A stretch of 64,000 nt of DNA. Source: Pseudomonas sp. NC02. Lineage in GTDB: Bacteria; Pseudomonadota; Gammaproteobacteria; Pseudomonadales; Pseudomonadaceae. Below, one piece after another: positions 25,260 to 34,185 of the stretch; the first letter of the stretch is position 1, and every line of letters starts with the position of its first letter. The translations under genes were made by a program, and so were the position numbers. The DNA is taken from positions 1,550,001 to 1,614,000 of the forward strand of contig NZ_CP025624.1 in NCBI RefSeq assembly GCF_002874965.1. Reading direction: 5' to 3'. The notes beneath the pieces were generated by a model that was given only the letters and a program-made list of their open reading frames with translations, did no database searches and was not told the DNA's origin.

Positions 25260-26330
25260 ATGTTCAAAGTGTTACGTGACTGGATTCAGCGCTACTTCTC
25301 CGACGAAGAAGCCGTGGTGCTGGCCGTCCTGCTGTTTCTTGCCTTTACGGCCGTGCTCACTTTGGGCGGCATGCTGGCGCCGGTACTGGCGGGGATGGTG
25401 CTGGCGTACCTGATGCAAGGCCTGGTCTCCATCCTGGAGCGTCTGCGCTTGCCGGGTGGGGCAGCGGTGGGCCTGGTATTTGCCTTGTTCATGGGGCTGT
25501 TGCTGGTATTTATCGTGATCGTGGTGCCTTTGCTGTGGCACCAGTTGATCACCTTGTTCAATGAGCTACCGGGCATGCTCGCCAAGTGGCAGTCATTGCT
25601 GCTGCTGTTGCCTGAGCGCTATCCGCACCTGGTGTCGGACGAGCAGGTCCTGCAGGCCATTGAGGTGGCTCGCGGCGAAATCGGAAAGTTCGGACAGTGG
25701 GCGCTGACCTTTTCCCTTTCGAGCTTGCCGCTGCTGGTCAACATCATGATCTACCTGGTACTGGTGCCGATCCTGGTGTTTTTCTTCCTCAAGGACCGCG
25801 AGATGATCGGTCGCTGGGTGCGTGGCTATCTGCCCCGTGAGCGTGCGCTGATTACCCGGGTCGCCGAGGAAATGAACCGGCAGATTGCCAACTACATCCG
25901 CGGCAAGGTTATCGAGATTTTTATCTGCGGTGGCGTCACTTACATCGGTTTTGTCGCGCTGGGGCTTAACTACGCTGCCCTGTTGGCGCTGCTGGTGGGT
26001 GTTTCGGTGGTGGTGCCATACGTTGGCGCGGTGGTGGTGACGGTGCCGGTGATGTTGATCGCGCTGTTCCAGTGGGGCTGGAGTGATCAGTTCATCTACC
26101 TGATGGCGGTGTACGGCATCATCCAGGTGCTGGACGGCAACGTGCTGGTGCCGCTGCTGTTCTCCGAGGCGGTGAACCTGCATCCGGTGGCGATCATCTG
26201 TGCGGTGTTGTTGTTTGGCGGGTTGTGGGGCTTCTGGGGGGTATTCTTTGCGATTCCCCTGGCGACGCTGTTCAAGGCGGTGCTGGATGCCTGGCCTCGG
26301 CAGGAGCCGGTGGTGGCGCCGTTACTCTGA
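25260..26330 (+). CDS. AI-2E/PerM-family permease
   Basis: A 356-residue inner-membrane protein with about eight transmembrane segments and the family blocks GGMLAPVLAGMVLAYLMQGL and NLHPVAIICAVLLFGGLWGF. ATG at 25260 is preferred over a TTG one codon upstream. The family includes efflux proteins and the AI-2 exporter TqsA, but most members, including PerM, have no proven substrate. It probably shares a transcript with tusA. Confidence 0.85.
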   Translation: MFKVLRDWIQRYFSDEEAVVLAVLLFLAFTAVLTLGGMLAPVLAGMVLAYLMQGLVSILERLRLPGGAAVGLVFALFMGLLLVFIVIVVPLLWHQLITLFNELPGMLAKWQSLLLLLPERYPHLVSDEQVLQAIEVARGEIGKFGQWALTFSLSSLPLLVNIMIYLVLVPILVFFFLKDREMIGRWVRGYLPRERALITRVAEEMNRQIANYIRGKVIEIFICGGVTYIGFVALGLNYAALLALLVGVSVVVPYVGAVVVTVPVMLIALFQWGWSDQFIYLMAVYGIIQVLDGNVLVPLLFSEAVNLHPVAIICAVLLFGGLWGFWGVFFAIPLATLFKAVLDAWPRQEPVVAPLL

Positions 26331-26354
26331 TATTTGTGGTGCCGGTGCAGGGCC

Positions 26355-26440
26355 TCATCGCGGGCAAGCCCGGCTCCCACATTGACTGAGTTGTCCTGTC
26401 GAACAATGATCACAGGTGGGAGCTGGCTTGGCTGCGATAG
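26355..26440. repeat. REPIN between the PerM-like gene and bcp
   Basis: TCGCGGGCAAGCCCGGCTCC (from 26358) faces GGTGGGAGCTGGCTTGGCTG (26415-26434) about 35 bases away. The arms are imperfect, mixing two REP sequence types. It lies between convergent genes. Confidence 0.7.
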
Positions 26441-26463
26441 CTATTTCAAAGCCAGCAGGTGAA

Positions 26464-26937
26464 TCAAGCCTGGTTCAGCGCCTGTGCCGCTTCGAGCACT
26501 GCATCCACATGGCCTGGCACTTTCACACCGCGCCATTCCTGGCGCAGTACGCCATTCTTGTCGATCAGGAAGGTGCTGCGATCAACACCCAGGTATTCCT
26601 TGCCATACAGCTTCTTCAGCTTGATCACATCAAACAGCTGGCAAACCGCTTCGTCCTTGTCGCTGATCAGCTCAAAGGGGAATTCCTGCTTGGCCTTGAA
26701 GTTCTCGTGGGACTTCACGCTGTCCCGGGACACGCCAAACACCTCGGTGTTGGCCGCCTTGAACGCAGCATGCTGGTCACGGAAGCCCTGGCCTTCAGTG
26801 GTGCAGCCCGGGGTGCTGTCTTTCGGGTAGAAGTAGATCACCACTTGCTTGCCCTTGAGCCCGGCGAGGCTGAAGGTTTGCCCGCTGGTGGCCTGGGCTT
26901 CGAAGTCGGCTACCGGTTGGTCGATCACTACAGACAT
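26464..26937 (-). CDS. bcp: Thiol peroxidase Bcp/PrxQ (peroxiredoxin)
   Basis: A 157-residue AhpC/TSA-fold peroxiredoxin that reduces hydroperoxides. The peroxidatic Cys45 is in STPGCTTEGQGF. Residue 50, which is the resolving Cys in E. coli Bcp, is Gln here; the only other Cys is Cys99 (EAVCQLF). So it is either a one-Cys enzyme or uses Cys99. It follows gcvR by 10 bp in one operon. Confidence 0.93.
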   Translation of the reverse strand: MSVVIDQPVADFEAQATSGQTFSLAGLKGKQVVIYFYPKDSTPGCTTEGQGFRDQHAAFKAANTEVFGVSRDSVKSHENFKAKQEFPFELISDKDEAVCQLFDVIKLKKLYGKEYLGVDRSTFLIDKNGVLRQEWRGVKVPGHVDAVLEAAQALNQA

Positions 26938-26947
26938 GAAGACTTCC

Positions 26948-27508
26948 TTACATAGGGTTCTGTGGGCGCCAAGGCTCGATCAGTGCGTCGAGGTTCAGGG
27001 CATCGGCGAAATCCAGGAACTGGTCGCGCAGCCAACTGATCTGTACGCCGGCCGGCAAGGTCACGGTAAAGGTGGCGTTGAGCATGGTGCCGCCGGTCTG
27101 CGGAGCCTGATAGGTGTCGCAGGTCAGGTTTTCCAGCTCGACGTTGTGGTCGATAAAGAACTGGCACAGCTCGTTGACGATGTCCGAGCGGTAGGCCGAA
27201 CTGACATAGGCCACGTAGGGCAGGGCCTGCGGACGGTTTTCCAGGGCGGCGCTGCGCACCACGTTGACCGTGAAGTCATGCTTCTTCGCCAAACCCGGTA
27301 AACCGGTTTCAAGGCGGGCCAGGGCATCCCAGGTCCCGGAAATCTGCAGGACCAGCGCACTGCACTCGCCATGGCGGGTCAGGCGGGAGGTCACGACGGC
27401 GCAGCGGTTTTCATGGCTGGCGCGGCACAGGACGTTAGTCAGCTCCATGGGGTTGGCGCCGAGGGCACTGATGACAAGGAATTGTTCGCGGACTGTGGGG
27501 GTGGACAT
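26948..27508 (-). CDS. gcvR: Glycine cleavage system transcriptional repressor GcvR (two ACT domains)
   Basis: A 186-residue protein with two ACT domains (about 7-85 and 95-170): FLVISALGANPMELTNVLCR and ALPYVAYVSSAYRSDIVNEL. GcvR-type proteins bind glycine and modulate GcvA. The position upstream of bcp and divergent from dapA is the usual pseudomonad arrangement. A direct regulatory role in this organism is inferred only. Confidence 0.85.
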   Translation of the reverse strand: MSTPTVREQFLVISALGANPMELTNVLCRASHENRCAVVTSRLTRHGECSALVLQISGTWDALARLETGLPGLAKKHDFTVNVVRSAALENRPQALPYVAYVSSAYRSDIVNELCQFFIDHNVELENLTCDTYQAPQTGGTMLNATFTVTLPAGVQISWLRDQFLDFADALNLDALIEPWRPQNPM

Positions 27509-27769
27509 GCAGCCTTCCTAAAGCGATGAGCGGTCGATACGATGCAAGCGGTATCAATCAAAGGATGAAGGGTAGCGAAAACCATCGCCAAGGGCTAGGA
27601 GGTGGCGTTTTCATTACGTAATCAGCTTCATCAAACCCCGCTTTGGCAGAATGATGGCGCTGCCGCGAACTAAGTTGATCCAGAACGCATCCTCAGGCGG
27701 TACTTCGCTTGTACAAGCATCTTGGCGCCAGTACCATTACCGCTCTCTTTTTCCGGCAGGAGCAGTTGC

Positions 27770-28648
27770 ATGATTGCGGGCAGTATGGTGGCACTGGTCA
27801 CACCCATGGATGCACAAGGTAATCTCGACTGGGACAGCCTGGGCAAACTGGTGGACTTCCACCTGCAAGAGGGCACCAACGCCATCGTGGCGGTCGGCAC
27901 CACAGGTGAATCGGCCACACTGGATGTGGAAGAACACATCGAAGTGATCGAGTTCGTGGTCAAGCGCGTTGCAGGGCGCATTGCTGTCATCGCCGGCACG
28001 GGCGCCAATTCGACCCGCGAAGCGATCGAATTGACCAGCAACGCCAAGAAAGCCGGCGCCGATGCCTGCCTGCTGGTGACGCCGTACTACAACAAGCCGA
28101 CCCAGGAAGGCCTGTACCTGCACTTCCGCGCCGTTGCCGAAGCGGTCGATATCCCGCAGATCCTCTACAACGTACCCGGTCGCACCGCCTGCGACATGAA
28201 GGCCGAGACCGTGATCCGCCTGTCCACCGTACCGAACATCATCGGTATCAAGGAAGCCACCGGTGACCTGCAGCGCGCCAAGGACATCCTGGCCGGCGTC
28301 AGCAGCGACTTCCTGGTGTACTCCGGTGATGACGCCACGGCGGTCGAGCTGATCCTGCTGGGCGGTAAAGGCAACATCTCGGTGACTGCCAACGTCGCAC
28401 CGCGCGCCATGAGCGAGCTGTGTGCCGCAGCCATTGCCGGTGATGCGGTCAAGGCCCGGGCGATCCACGAACAACTGGCACCGCTCAACAAAACCCTGTT
28501 TATCGAATCCAACCCTATCCCCGTGAAATGGGCGCTGCATGAGATGGGCCTGATGCCGGACGGTATCCGTCTGCCGCTCACCTGGCTCAGCGAAGCCTGT
28601 CACGAACCGCTGCGACAGGCCCTGCGCCAGTCCGGCGTCCTGGTTTAA
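27770..28648 (+). CDS. dapA: 4-hydroxy-tetrahydrodipicolinate synthase
   Basis: A 292-residue aldolase-fold enzyme that condenses pyruvate and aspartate semialdehyde in lysine/diaminopimelate synthesis. GTTGES is at residues 43-48, Tyr133 is in [10 protein letters not shown], and the Schiff-base Lys161 is in [10 protein letters not shown]. The ATG at 27770 follows AGGAG at 8 bases. It is the first gene of dapA-bamC-MBL-purC. Confidence 0.98.
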   Translation: MIAGSMVALVTPMDAQGNLDWDSLGKLVDFHLQEGTNAIVAVGTTGESATLDVEEHIEVIEFVVKRVAGRIAVIAGTGANSTREAIELTSNAKKAGADACLLVTPYYNKPTQEGLYLHFRAVAEAVDIPQILYNVPGRTACDMKAETVIRLSTVPNIIGIKEATGDLQRAKDILAGVSSDFLVYSGDDATAVELILLGGKGNISVTANVAPRAMSELCAAAIAGDAVKARAIHEQLAPLNKTLFIESNPIPVKWALHEMGLMPDGIRLPLTWLSEACHEPLRQALRQSGVLV

Positions 28649-28665
28649 TTGAGGAAGCACTACGC

Positions 28666-29781
28666 ATGAAGCGATTGGCCGGACTTTCCGCACTTGCCTT
28701 GATTATCTCCAGCACCAGTGGCTGCGGTTGGATCTGGGGCCCGGAAGGCTACTTCCGCGACCGCGGTAGCGATTACCTGGAAGCCCAACAAACTGCCCCG
28801 ATGAAATTGCCGCCGGACGTCAATGTCGCCAAGCGCCTTGACCCGTTGCTGCCGATTCCGCGCAACGTGGCCGACGACACCTTCAAGGGTGAATACGAAG
28901 TGCCGCGTCCACAGCCGCTGTCGGCCGTGGCCGAGGCCAGCGACTACAGCCTGCAGAAGAGCGGCGACACCCGTTGGGTCATGGCCCAGCGCCCACCTGC
29001 CGAAGTCTGGCCGGTGGCCGTGCAGTTCTTCCAGGACAACGGTTTCCGCCTTGACGAACAACGCCCGCAGACCGGTGAGTTCACCACCGCGTGGCAGCAC
29101 ACCAGCGAACTGTCGGCATCCATGGCCAAGCGCCTGCAGGCCGGTGGTGTAGCCAATGACAGCGAAGCCCGCATCCGCGTGCGTATCGAGCCAGGCGTGC
29201 AACGAAACACCAGTGAAGTCTACGTGGTCAGCGCCGAGCGTCCTGCCGGCAGCACCGCCAACGTCGACTTCACCCCACGTTCGGTCAACACCGGCGTGGA
29301 CGCTGCCCTGGTCGACGAAATGCTCGCCAGCATGAGCCGTATTTCCGAGAAGGGCGGTTCCGTCTCCCTGCTCGCCGCCGGTAGCTTTGACACACCTAGC
29401 CGCGTCAGCCTCAGCGAAGACGGCAGCGGCAACGTGGTGCTCAACCTGGGTGAAGACCTGGACCGCGCCTGGTCGAGTGTCGGCCGCGCGCTGGAGCACG
29501 GCGAATGGCGCGTTGAAGACATCAACCGCAGCCTGGGCCTGTACTACATCAACCTGGCCGAAAAAGCCGAGAAGAAAGACGACGAGCCAGGTTTCTTCAG
29601 CAAGTTGTTCGGCAGCAAGCCGACCAAGGAAGAGATCGAGACCCGCGCCGAGCGTTACCAGGTTCGTTTGAGCAAGGTAGGCGAAAGCGTGCAAGTCACC
29701 GTCGAGAAAAACATCAACACCGTGGCGCCGGCAGAAGTGGCGCGCAAAGTGTTGGGCGTGATTCAGGACAACCTGGGCTGA
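28666..29781 (+). CDS. bamC: Outer-membrane assembly lipoprotein BamC
   Basis: A 371-residue lipoprotein of the BAM complex. The signal ends ISSTSGC with lipidated Cys20. Two helix-grip domains (about 95-215 and 220-345) follow an unstructured N-terminal segment that contains LPPDVNVAKRLDPLLPIP. It lies 17 bp after dapA, the conserved dapA-bamC-purC neighbourhood. Confidence 0.95.
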   Translation: MKRLAGLSALALIISSTSGCGWIWGPEGYFRDRGSDYLEAQQTAPMKLPPDVNVAKRLDPLLPIPRNVADDTFKGEYEVPRPQPLSAVAEASDYSLQKSGDTRWVMAQRPPAEVWPVAVQFFQDNGFRLDEQRPQTGEFTTAWQHTSELSASMAKRLQAGGVANDSEARIRVRIEPGVQRNTSEVYVVSAERPAGSTANVDFTPRSVNTGVDAALVDEMLASMSRISEKGGSVSLLAAGSFDTPSRVSLSEDGSGNVVLNLGEDLDRAWSSVGRALEHGEWRVEDINRSLGLYYINLAEKAEKKDDEPGFFSKLFGSKPTKEEIETRAERYQVRLSKVGESVQVTVEKNINTVAPAEVARKVLGVIQDNLG

Positions 29782-29785
29782 TCCG

Positions 29786-30544
29786 ATGCGTTTTGCCGTT
29801 CTCGGCAGCGGTAGCCAAGGGAACGGCACGCTTGTAGCCCACGACGACACGTACGTCCTGGTGGATTGTGGTTTCTCCCTGCGGGAAACCGAGCGGCGCC
29901 TGCTGCGCCTGGGGGTTCACCCCGCGCAGCTGAGCGCGATTCTGGTGACCCACGAACATGCCGACCACGTGCATGGCGTGGGTTTGCTGTCTCGGCGCTA
30001 CAATCTTCCGGTGTACCTGAGTCGCGGCACCTTGCGCGGGATGCGCAAACCGATTGAACCCGCAGGTTTGCTGGCCGGTGGCGAACAATTGCAGATCGGT
30101 GCCTTGAGCATCGATGTGATTGAAGTGGCCCACGATGCCCAGGAACCGACGCAATACGTATTCAGTGACGGTGAACGGCGTTTTGGCCTGCTCACTGACC
30201 TGGGTTCGTACTGCGCCAAGGTGCTGGACGGTTACCGGGACCTCGACGCATTGATGATCGAGTCCAACCACTGCCGTGACCTGCTTGCGCGTGGCCACTA
30301 CCCGGCCTTTCTCAAGCAGCGGGTCGGCGGGCAGTTTGGACATTTGAACAACCACCAGGCGGCGTACCTGGTGTATGAGTTGGGCTGGCAAGACCTGCAA
30401 CACCTGGTCCTGGCCCACCTGAGCAGCAAGAACAACCTGCCGCAGCTGGCCCGGCAATGTTTTGTCGACACCCTTGGGTGCGACCCGGACTGGCTGCAAC
30501 TGGCCGATCAAGATTCAGGGCTCGACTGGCGACACATCGCCTAG
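29786..30544 (+). CDS. MBL-fold metallo-hydrolase (YycJ-like)
   Basis: A 252-residue metallo-beta-lactamase-fold protein. The metal-binding HxHxDH motif is complete: H56-E-H58-A-D60-H61. Asp in LLTDLGSYC and His in IESNHCRD are further ligand candidates. It starts 4 bp after bamC, so is co-transcribed. YycJ/WalJ relatives are proposed nucleases (5' exonuclease), but its substrate is unproven. Confidence 0.88.
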   Translation: MRFAVLGSGSQGNGTLVAHDDTYVLVDCGFSLRETERRLLRLGVHPAQLSAILVTHEHADHVHGVGLLSRRYNLPVYLSRGTLRGMRKPIEPAGLLAGGEQLQIGALSIDVIEVAHDAQEPTQYVFSDGERRFGLLTDLGSYCAKVLDGYRDLDALMIESNHCRDLLARGHYPAFLKQRVGGQFGHLNNHQAAYLVYELGWQDLQHLVLAHLSSKNNLPQLARQCFVDTLGCDPDWLQLADQDSGLDWRHIA

Positions 30545-30572
30545 CCCACCTACTTAGCAAGCGGAGCCCATC

Positions 30573-31286
30573 ATGGAAAAACGTGAAGAACTCTACCGCG
30601 GCAAAGCCAAATCGGTTTACAAGACCGACGACGCCAACCGCTTGATCCTGCTGTTTCGCAACGACACCTCGGCGTTCGACGGCAAGCGCATCGAACAGCT
30701 CGACCGCAAAGGCATGGTGAACAACAAGTTCAACGCCTTCATCATGCAGAAACTCGAAGCGGCCGGCATTCCGACCCAATTCGACAAACTGCTGGGCGAC
30801 AACGAATGCCTGGTGAAAAAACTCGACATGATCCCGGTCGAGTGCGTCGTGCGTAACTATGCGGCCGGCAGCCTGGTGAAGCGTTTGGGCGTGGAGGAGG
30901 GCCTCAAGCTCAACCCCTACACCTTCGAGCTGTTCCTGAAAGACGACGCCAAGGGTGACCCGTTCATCAACGAATCCCACGTGGTGGCATTTGGTTGGGG
31001 CACCGCTGAGCAACTGGCTCGCATGAAGGAGCTGTCGCTGAAGGTCAACGACGTCCTGAGCAAACTGTTCGACGACGCCGGCCTGCTGCTGGTGGACTTC
31101 AAACTGGAATTCGGCGTGTTCCACGACGGCTCCATCGTCCTGGGCGACGAATTCAGCCCGGACGGCTGCCGCCTGTGGGACAAAGACACTCGCAAGAAGA
31201 TGGATAAAGACCGCTTCCGCCAGGGCCTCGGTGATGTCATCGAAGCCTACGAAGAAGTCGCCAATCGTCTCGGCGTACCGCTGTAA
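30573..31286 (+). CDS. purC: Phosphoribosylaminoimidazole-succinocarboxamide synthase (SAICAR synthetase)
   Basis: A 237-residue enzyme that ligates aspartate to CAIR in purine synthesis. Family blocks are [40 protein letters not shown] and LVDFKLEFG, then [13 protein letters not shown]. Full length for the bacterial family. It closes the dapA operon. Confidence 0.98.
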   Translation: MEKREELYRGKAKSVYKTDDANRLILLFRNDTSAFDGKRIEQLDRKGMVNNKFNAFIMQKLEAAGIPTQFDKLLGDNECLVKKLDMIPVECVVRNYAAGSLVKRLGVEEGLKLNPYTFELFLKDDAKGDPFINESHVVAFGWGTAEQLARMKELSLKVNDVLSKLFDDAGLLLVDFKLEFGVFHDGSIVLGDEFSPDGCRLWDKDTRKKMDKDRFRQGLGDVIEAYEEVANRLGVPL

Positions 31287-31331
31287 CCGACGCAAGCATC
31301 TGATAGCACGGAAAAAAATCGCTTTGGCGCT

Positions 31332-31359
31332 TTGCTTCCAGGAAACAGGCTGTTATGAT
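31332..31359 (+). promoter_or_regulatory. Predicted sigma-70 promoter of tRNA-Ser
   Basis: TTGCTT (31332-31337), 16 bases, TATGAT (31354-31359), then a GC-rich discriminator (GCGCGCC) typical of stringently controlled stable RNA genes, 10 bases before the tRNA 5' end. Confidence 0.6.
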
Positions 31360-31369
31360 GCGCGCCGTT

Positions 31370-31459
31370 GGAGAGATGCCAGAGTGGCCGAATGGGACGG
31401 ATTCGAAATCCGTTGTACCTTCACCGGTACCTAGGGTTCGAATCCCTATCTCTCCGCCA
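31370..31459 (+). tRNA. tRNA-Ser (anticodon CGA)
   Basis: A 90-nt class II tRNA. Acceptor arms GGAGAGA and TCTCTCC pair, the anticodon loop ATTCGAAAT shows CGA, the long variable arm GTACCTTCACCGGTAC is present, the T-loop reads GGTTCGAATCC, and CCA is encoded. It reads UCG serine codons. Confidence 0.97.
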
Positions 31460-31473
31460 TTATTGAAAAATGA

Positions 31474-31511
31474 AAAACCCCCGATAACTTCAATGTTGTC
31501 GGGGGTTTTTT
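31474..31511. terminator. Rho-independent terminator after tRNA-Ser
   Basis: AAAACCCCCGATAAC and GTTGTCGGGGGTTTTTT pair (about 12 bp, with a one-base offset in the lower stem) around a short loop, ending in a T run, 14 bases after the tRNA. Confidence 0.9.
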
Positions 31512-31580
31512 GCTTTCAGTCAGAAACTGCATAATGAATTCTGCTACGGTCTTCGTTAATTGGCGCTTCGGACATCGGTC

Positions 31581-31976
31581 ATGAATTTTAAAAAAGTACT
31601 GGCGCATTTGCAGGCTGAAGTTCCCGAGCTATTGGCTGTGTATGTGTTCGGTAGCCAAGTGACGGGTGAGGCAGGTAGTGAGAGTGATCTGGATGTTGCG
31701 GTCCTTTCTGCGGGAGTGGTCGAGCCTTTATTGCTATGGCAGCTTTCTGGGGAGTTGGCCGATATCGTTGGAGTTCCCGTCGACTTGCTTGATTTGCGCG
31801 CAGCCTCAACGGTAATGCAATACCAAGTATTGACCACTGGGCGTCGGCTCTGGTCCGGGAACGTCCAGGCGGGTCTATTCGAGAGCTACGTCCTGAGCGA
31901 AAAAACCGCGCTGGACACGGCAAGGGCTGAATTGTTGGCGGATATCCAGAAGGAAGGGAAAGTTTATGGTCGATGA
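31581..31976 (+). CDS. mntA: MntA-family nucleotidyltransferase antitoxin
   Basis: A 131-residue minimal nucleotidyltransferase. The active-site signature GS-N10-D-L-D is exact (GSQVTGEAGSESDLD). In HepT-MntA modules, MntA adds AMP units to a Tyr of HepT and so neutralises it. The ATG at 31581 gives MNFKKVLAHLQ; an upstream in-frame start lacks support. Its last 11 bp overlap hepT. Base composition is more AT-rich than that of the neighbours, consistent with transfer. Confidence 0.88.
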   Translation: MNFKKVLAHLQAEVPELLAVYVFGSQVTGEAGSESDLDVAVLSAGVVEPLLLWQLSGELADIVGVPVDLLDLRAASTVMQYQVLTTGRRLWSGNVQAGLFESYVLSEKTALDTARAELLADIQKEGKVYGR

Positions 31977-32400
31977 TGTTCTCATCAATAAAGCAGCCAG
32001 TATTGAGCGTTGCGTTGCGCGCGCCCGTCAGGAATACGATAAGGATCCCACCAGCTTCACCACCGATTTCACGCGCCAGGATGCGGCGATTTTGAATATT
32101 CAGCGTGCCTGTGAGGCAGCGCTGGACATGGGCCAGCACTTGATTCGTCGTGAGCGCCTGGGTGTTCCACAAGGAGCTCGTGACGTGTTTGAGTTGTTAT
32201 GTCAGGGCGGTTGGGTCAATCCTGCGTTGCTGACCAACCTGAAGAACATGGTCGGGTTCCGTAACATTGCTGTTCACGAGTACCAGACGCTTCAATTGCC
32301 GATTACTGTAGCGATCATTACAAAACACCTGGATGAGTTTCTAGCATTTAGTTCGCATATTTTGACCAAGGATGCGGGGTTGGAAAATAAACAAGTCTAA
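31966..32400 (+). CDS. hepT: HepT-family toxin (HEPN, DUF86)
   Basis: A 144-residue alpha-helical HEPN protein. The RNase motif RX4HXY is exact (RNIAVHEY), so the catalytic Arg/His and the AMP-acceptor Tyr are all present. Translation overlaps the MntA gene by 11 bp. This is a type VII toxin-antitoxin pair in which the unmodified toxin cleaves RNA (reported in some cases as tRNA). It sits directly after tRNA-Ser. Confidence 0.88.
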   Translation: MVDDVLINKAASIERCVARARQEYDKDPTSFTTDFTRQDAAILNIQRACEAALDMGQHLIRRERLGVPQGARDVFELLCQGGWVNPALLTNLKNMVGFRNIAVHEYQTLQLPITVAIITKHLDEFLAFSSHILTKDAGLENKQV

Positions 32401-32475
32401 TCTGTAAATTTTCCATCCCTCTGAATAAGTTTTCCTGCTGCGGTGTTCACCACACAGACCACTCAGGAAACGCCC

Positions 32476-33033
32476 ATGAACAATCCCGCCGACCGCTACG
32501 ACCGCCTGACCCGCACCTTCCACTGGCTGACCGCCGCCCTGGTGATCTTCATGTTCGCCAGCGCCCACGTCTGGGAAAACCTGGAAAAAGGCACGCCACT
32601 GCGCAAGGGCCTGCAATCGGTCCATATCTCCCTGGGCATCGCCATGGCGGTGCTGATCGCTGCACGTATCCTCTGGCGTGTGTTCGGCGGCAATCACCCA
32701 AAGGCCGACAATCACCCTGCGCTTAACGTGGCCGCCAAAATCGCCCACGGCTGTCTATACCTGTTGTTACTGACGCAGGTGACCCTGGGCTTCCTGTTCC
32801 GCTGGGCCCAGGGCGAGCCCTTCAAGTTTTTCGGACTGTTCCCGGTGCCAGCGCCTTTTGTGATTGATCACGAATTGCGTGGCACCCTGGGCGGCCTGCA
32901 CAACAATGTCGCCTGGGCGATCATCGTACTCGCCGGGCTGCATGCCTGCGCCGCGCTGTGGCATCACTACATCCAGCGCGACAGCACGTTGCGCCGCATG
33001 CTGCCGGCCCCTCGTGGCGATCTTCCCTACTGA
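32476..33033 (+). CDS. Cytochrome b561-family membrane protein
   Basis: A 185-residue inner-membrane protein with four transmembrane segments. Heme-ligand candidates are His in RTFHWLTAALVIF and VHISLGIAMAVLIA, His in AKIAHGCLYLLLL, and His in AGLHACAALWHHYI, the usual pattern of the bacterial cytochrome b561 (superoxide:quinone oxidoreductase-type) family. The ATG at 32476 follows CAGGAAA. It heads a same-strand group with a TPR protein and an ECF sigma/anti-sigma pair, suggesting a redox-response unit. Confidence 0.9.
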   Translation: MNNPADRYDRLTRTFHWLTAALVIFMFASAHVWENLEKGTPLRKGLQSVHISLGIAMAVLIAARILWRVFGGNHPKADNHPALNVAAKIAHGCLYLLLLTQVTLGFLFRWAQGEPFKFFGLFPVPAPFVIDHELRGTLGGLHNNVAWAIIVLAGLHACAALWHHYIQRDSTLRRMLPAPRGDLPY

Positions 33034-33076
33034 GTTTGCTGCTGTACTTTCCCTATCGTTACGGAGCATGAATGCC

Positions 33077-33628
33077 ATGAAGAGTCGTCCCGAGCACGCC
33101 GTTGGTTACCGCACCGCTTTGTTCTTCGGCGCCTGTATGGCCGCCGCGCTATTGGCCGGCCAGGCCCATGCCTCCGGTGACGAATCGGCGCCGCCCAAGC
33201 CCAACTGCCCCAAAGGCCAGGTCTGGGATACCAAGACCGGCAAGTGCGTGCTGCAAACCAGCAAGGCCACGTCGGACGCCGACCGCACCGACTACGCCTA
33301 CCGCCTGGCCAAGGACGGGCGTTACGAAGAAGCCCTGTCACTGCTCGACACCCTGCACAACCCGAACACCGCCAAGGCCCTGAACTACCGCGGCTACGCC
33401 ACCCGCAAACTGGGGCGCACCGATGAAGGCATCAGCTACTACCTGAAGTCCGTGGCACTGGACCCCAACTACGCACAAGTCCGTGAGTACCTGGGGGAGG
33501 CCTACGTCATCAAGGGCCGTGTGGACCTGGCCCAGGAGCAACTGGTGAAGATCAAGGCGTTGTGCAGCACCACCTGCGAAGAGTACGAAGACCTGGCAGA
33601 AGCCATCGCCGCCGCGCCTCAGGCTTGA
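33077..33628 (+). CDS. Periplasmic TPR protein
   Basis: A 183-residue protein with a signal peptide (cleavage near GQAHASGDES), a short Cys-containing segment (NCPKGQVWDTKTGKCV) and about three tetratricopeptide repeats (residues 80-170: AYRLAKDGRYEEALSLLDTL, ALNYRGYATRKLGRTDEGIS, VREYLGEAYVIKGRVDLAQE). The ATG at 33077 gives 10-base spacing from GGAG, while the ATG at 33068 is only 1 base away. It likely scaffolds an envelope complex; its partner is unknown. Confidence 0.78.
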   Translation: MKSRPEHAVGYRTALFFGACMAAALLAGQAHASGDESAPPKPNCPKGQVWDTKTGKCVLQTSKATSDADRTDYAYRLAKDGRYEEALSLLDTLHNPNTAKALNYRGYATRKLGRTDEGISYYLKSVALDPNYAQVREYLGEAYVIKGRVDLAQEQLVKIKALCSTTCEEYEDLAEAIAAAPQA

Positions 33629-33675
33629 AGCTGTGAGCGAACAGCCGGGAGATTGCCATCACCACAGACGCTGAG

Positions 33676-34185
33676 TTGCGCCGAGAGTTGAGCCAGCTGT
33701 TGCCACGTTTATGGCGATACGGGCTGGTGCTGTCGCGACAAAAGCATGTGGCTGATGACCTGGTGCAAGCCACCTGCGTGCGGGCGTTGGAGCGTGCAGG
33801 CCAGTTCGTGGCTGGCACGCGGCTGGACCGCTGGTTGCTGACGATCATGCATTCGATCTGGCTTAACGAATTGCGCGCCCAGCGAGTACGGCAAGGGCAG
33901 GGGTTTGTCGACGCCGAGCAGGCGTTGTCGTTCGACGGTGAAGCCCTGGCTCAGGACCAGGTCCTGGCCGCGCAGGTGATCAAGCGCGTCAATGCATTAC
34001 CCGAAGCGCAGCGGGAGACTGTTTTTCTGGCCTACGTCGAAGGCCTCTCATACAAGGAAATTGCCGAAGTCCTGCATATTCCCGTAGGAACGGTGATGAG
34101 CCGGTTGGCCGCTGCGCGCATGAAGCTGGCTGAAACTGCGCACTCAAGCGGCTTGTTGGATAAATCGAGCGGAGAACGACGATGA
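33676..34185 (+). CDS. ECF-type RNA polymerase sigma factor
   Basis: A sigma-70-family ECF factor with region 2 (LPRLWRYGLVLSRQKHVADD, LVQATCVRALERA, WLLTIMHSIWLNELR) and region 4 (LPEAQRETVFLAYVEGLSYK, IAEVLHIPVGTVMSRLAAAR). No ATG or GTG exists at the 5' end. TTG at 33676 gives 169 residues. An in-frame ATC at 33658 is better placed behind GGGAG (33647-33651) and would add six residues (ITTDAE-like). Its stop overlaps the anti-sigma start (ATGA). Confidence 0.85.
   Translation: MRRELSQLLPRLWRYGLVLSRQKHVADDLVQATCVRALERAGQFVAGTRLDRWLLTIMHSIWLNELRAQRVRQGQGFVDAEQALSFDGEALAQDQVLAAQVIKRVNALPEAQRETVFLAYVEGLSYKEIAEVLHIPVGTVMSRLAAARMKLAETAHSSGLLDKSSGERR

Noticed and set aside
27600..27640. TTACGTAA palindrome between gcvR and dapA as an operator
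   Set aside because: An 8-bp palindrome is too short, and no regulator or spacing pattern supports it.
31370..32420. tRNA-Ser as a genomic-island attachment site
   Set aside because: No integrase and no repeat of the tRNA 3' end was seen; only the small HepT-MntA pair follows.
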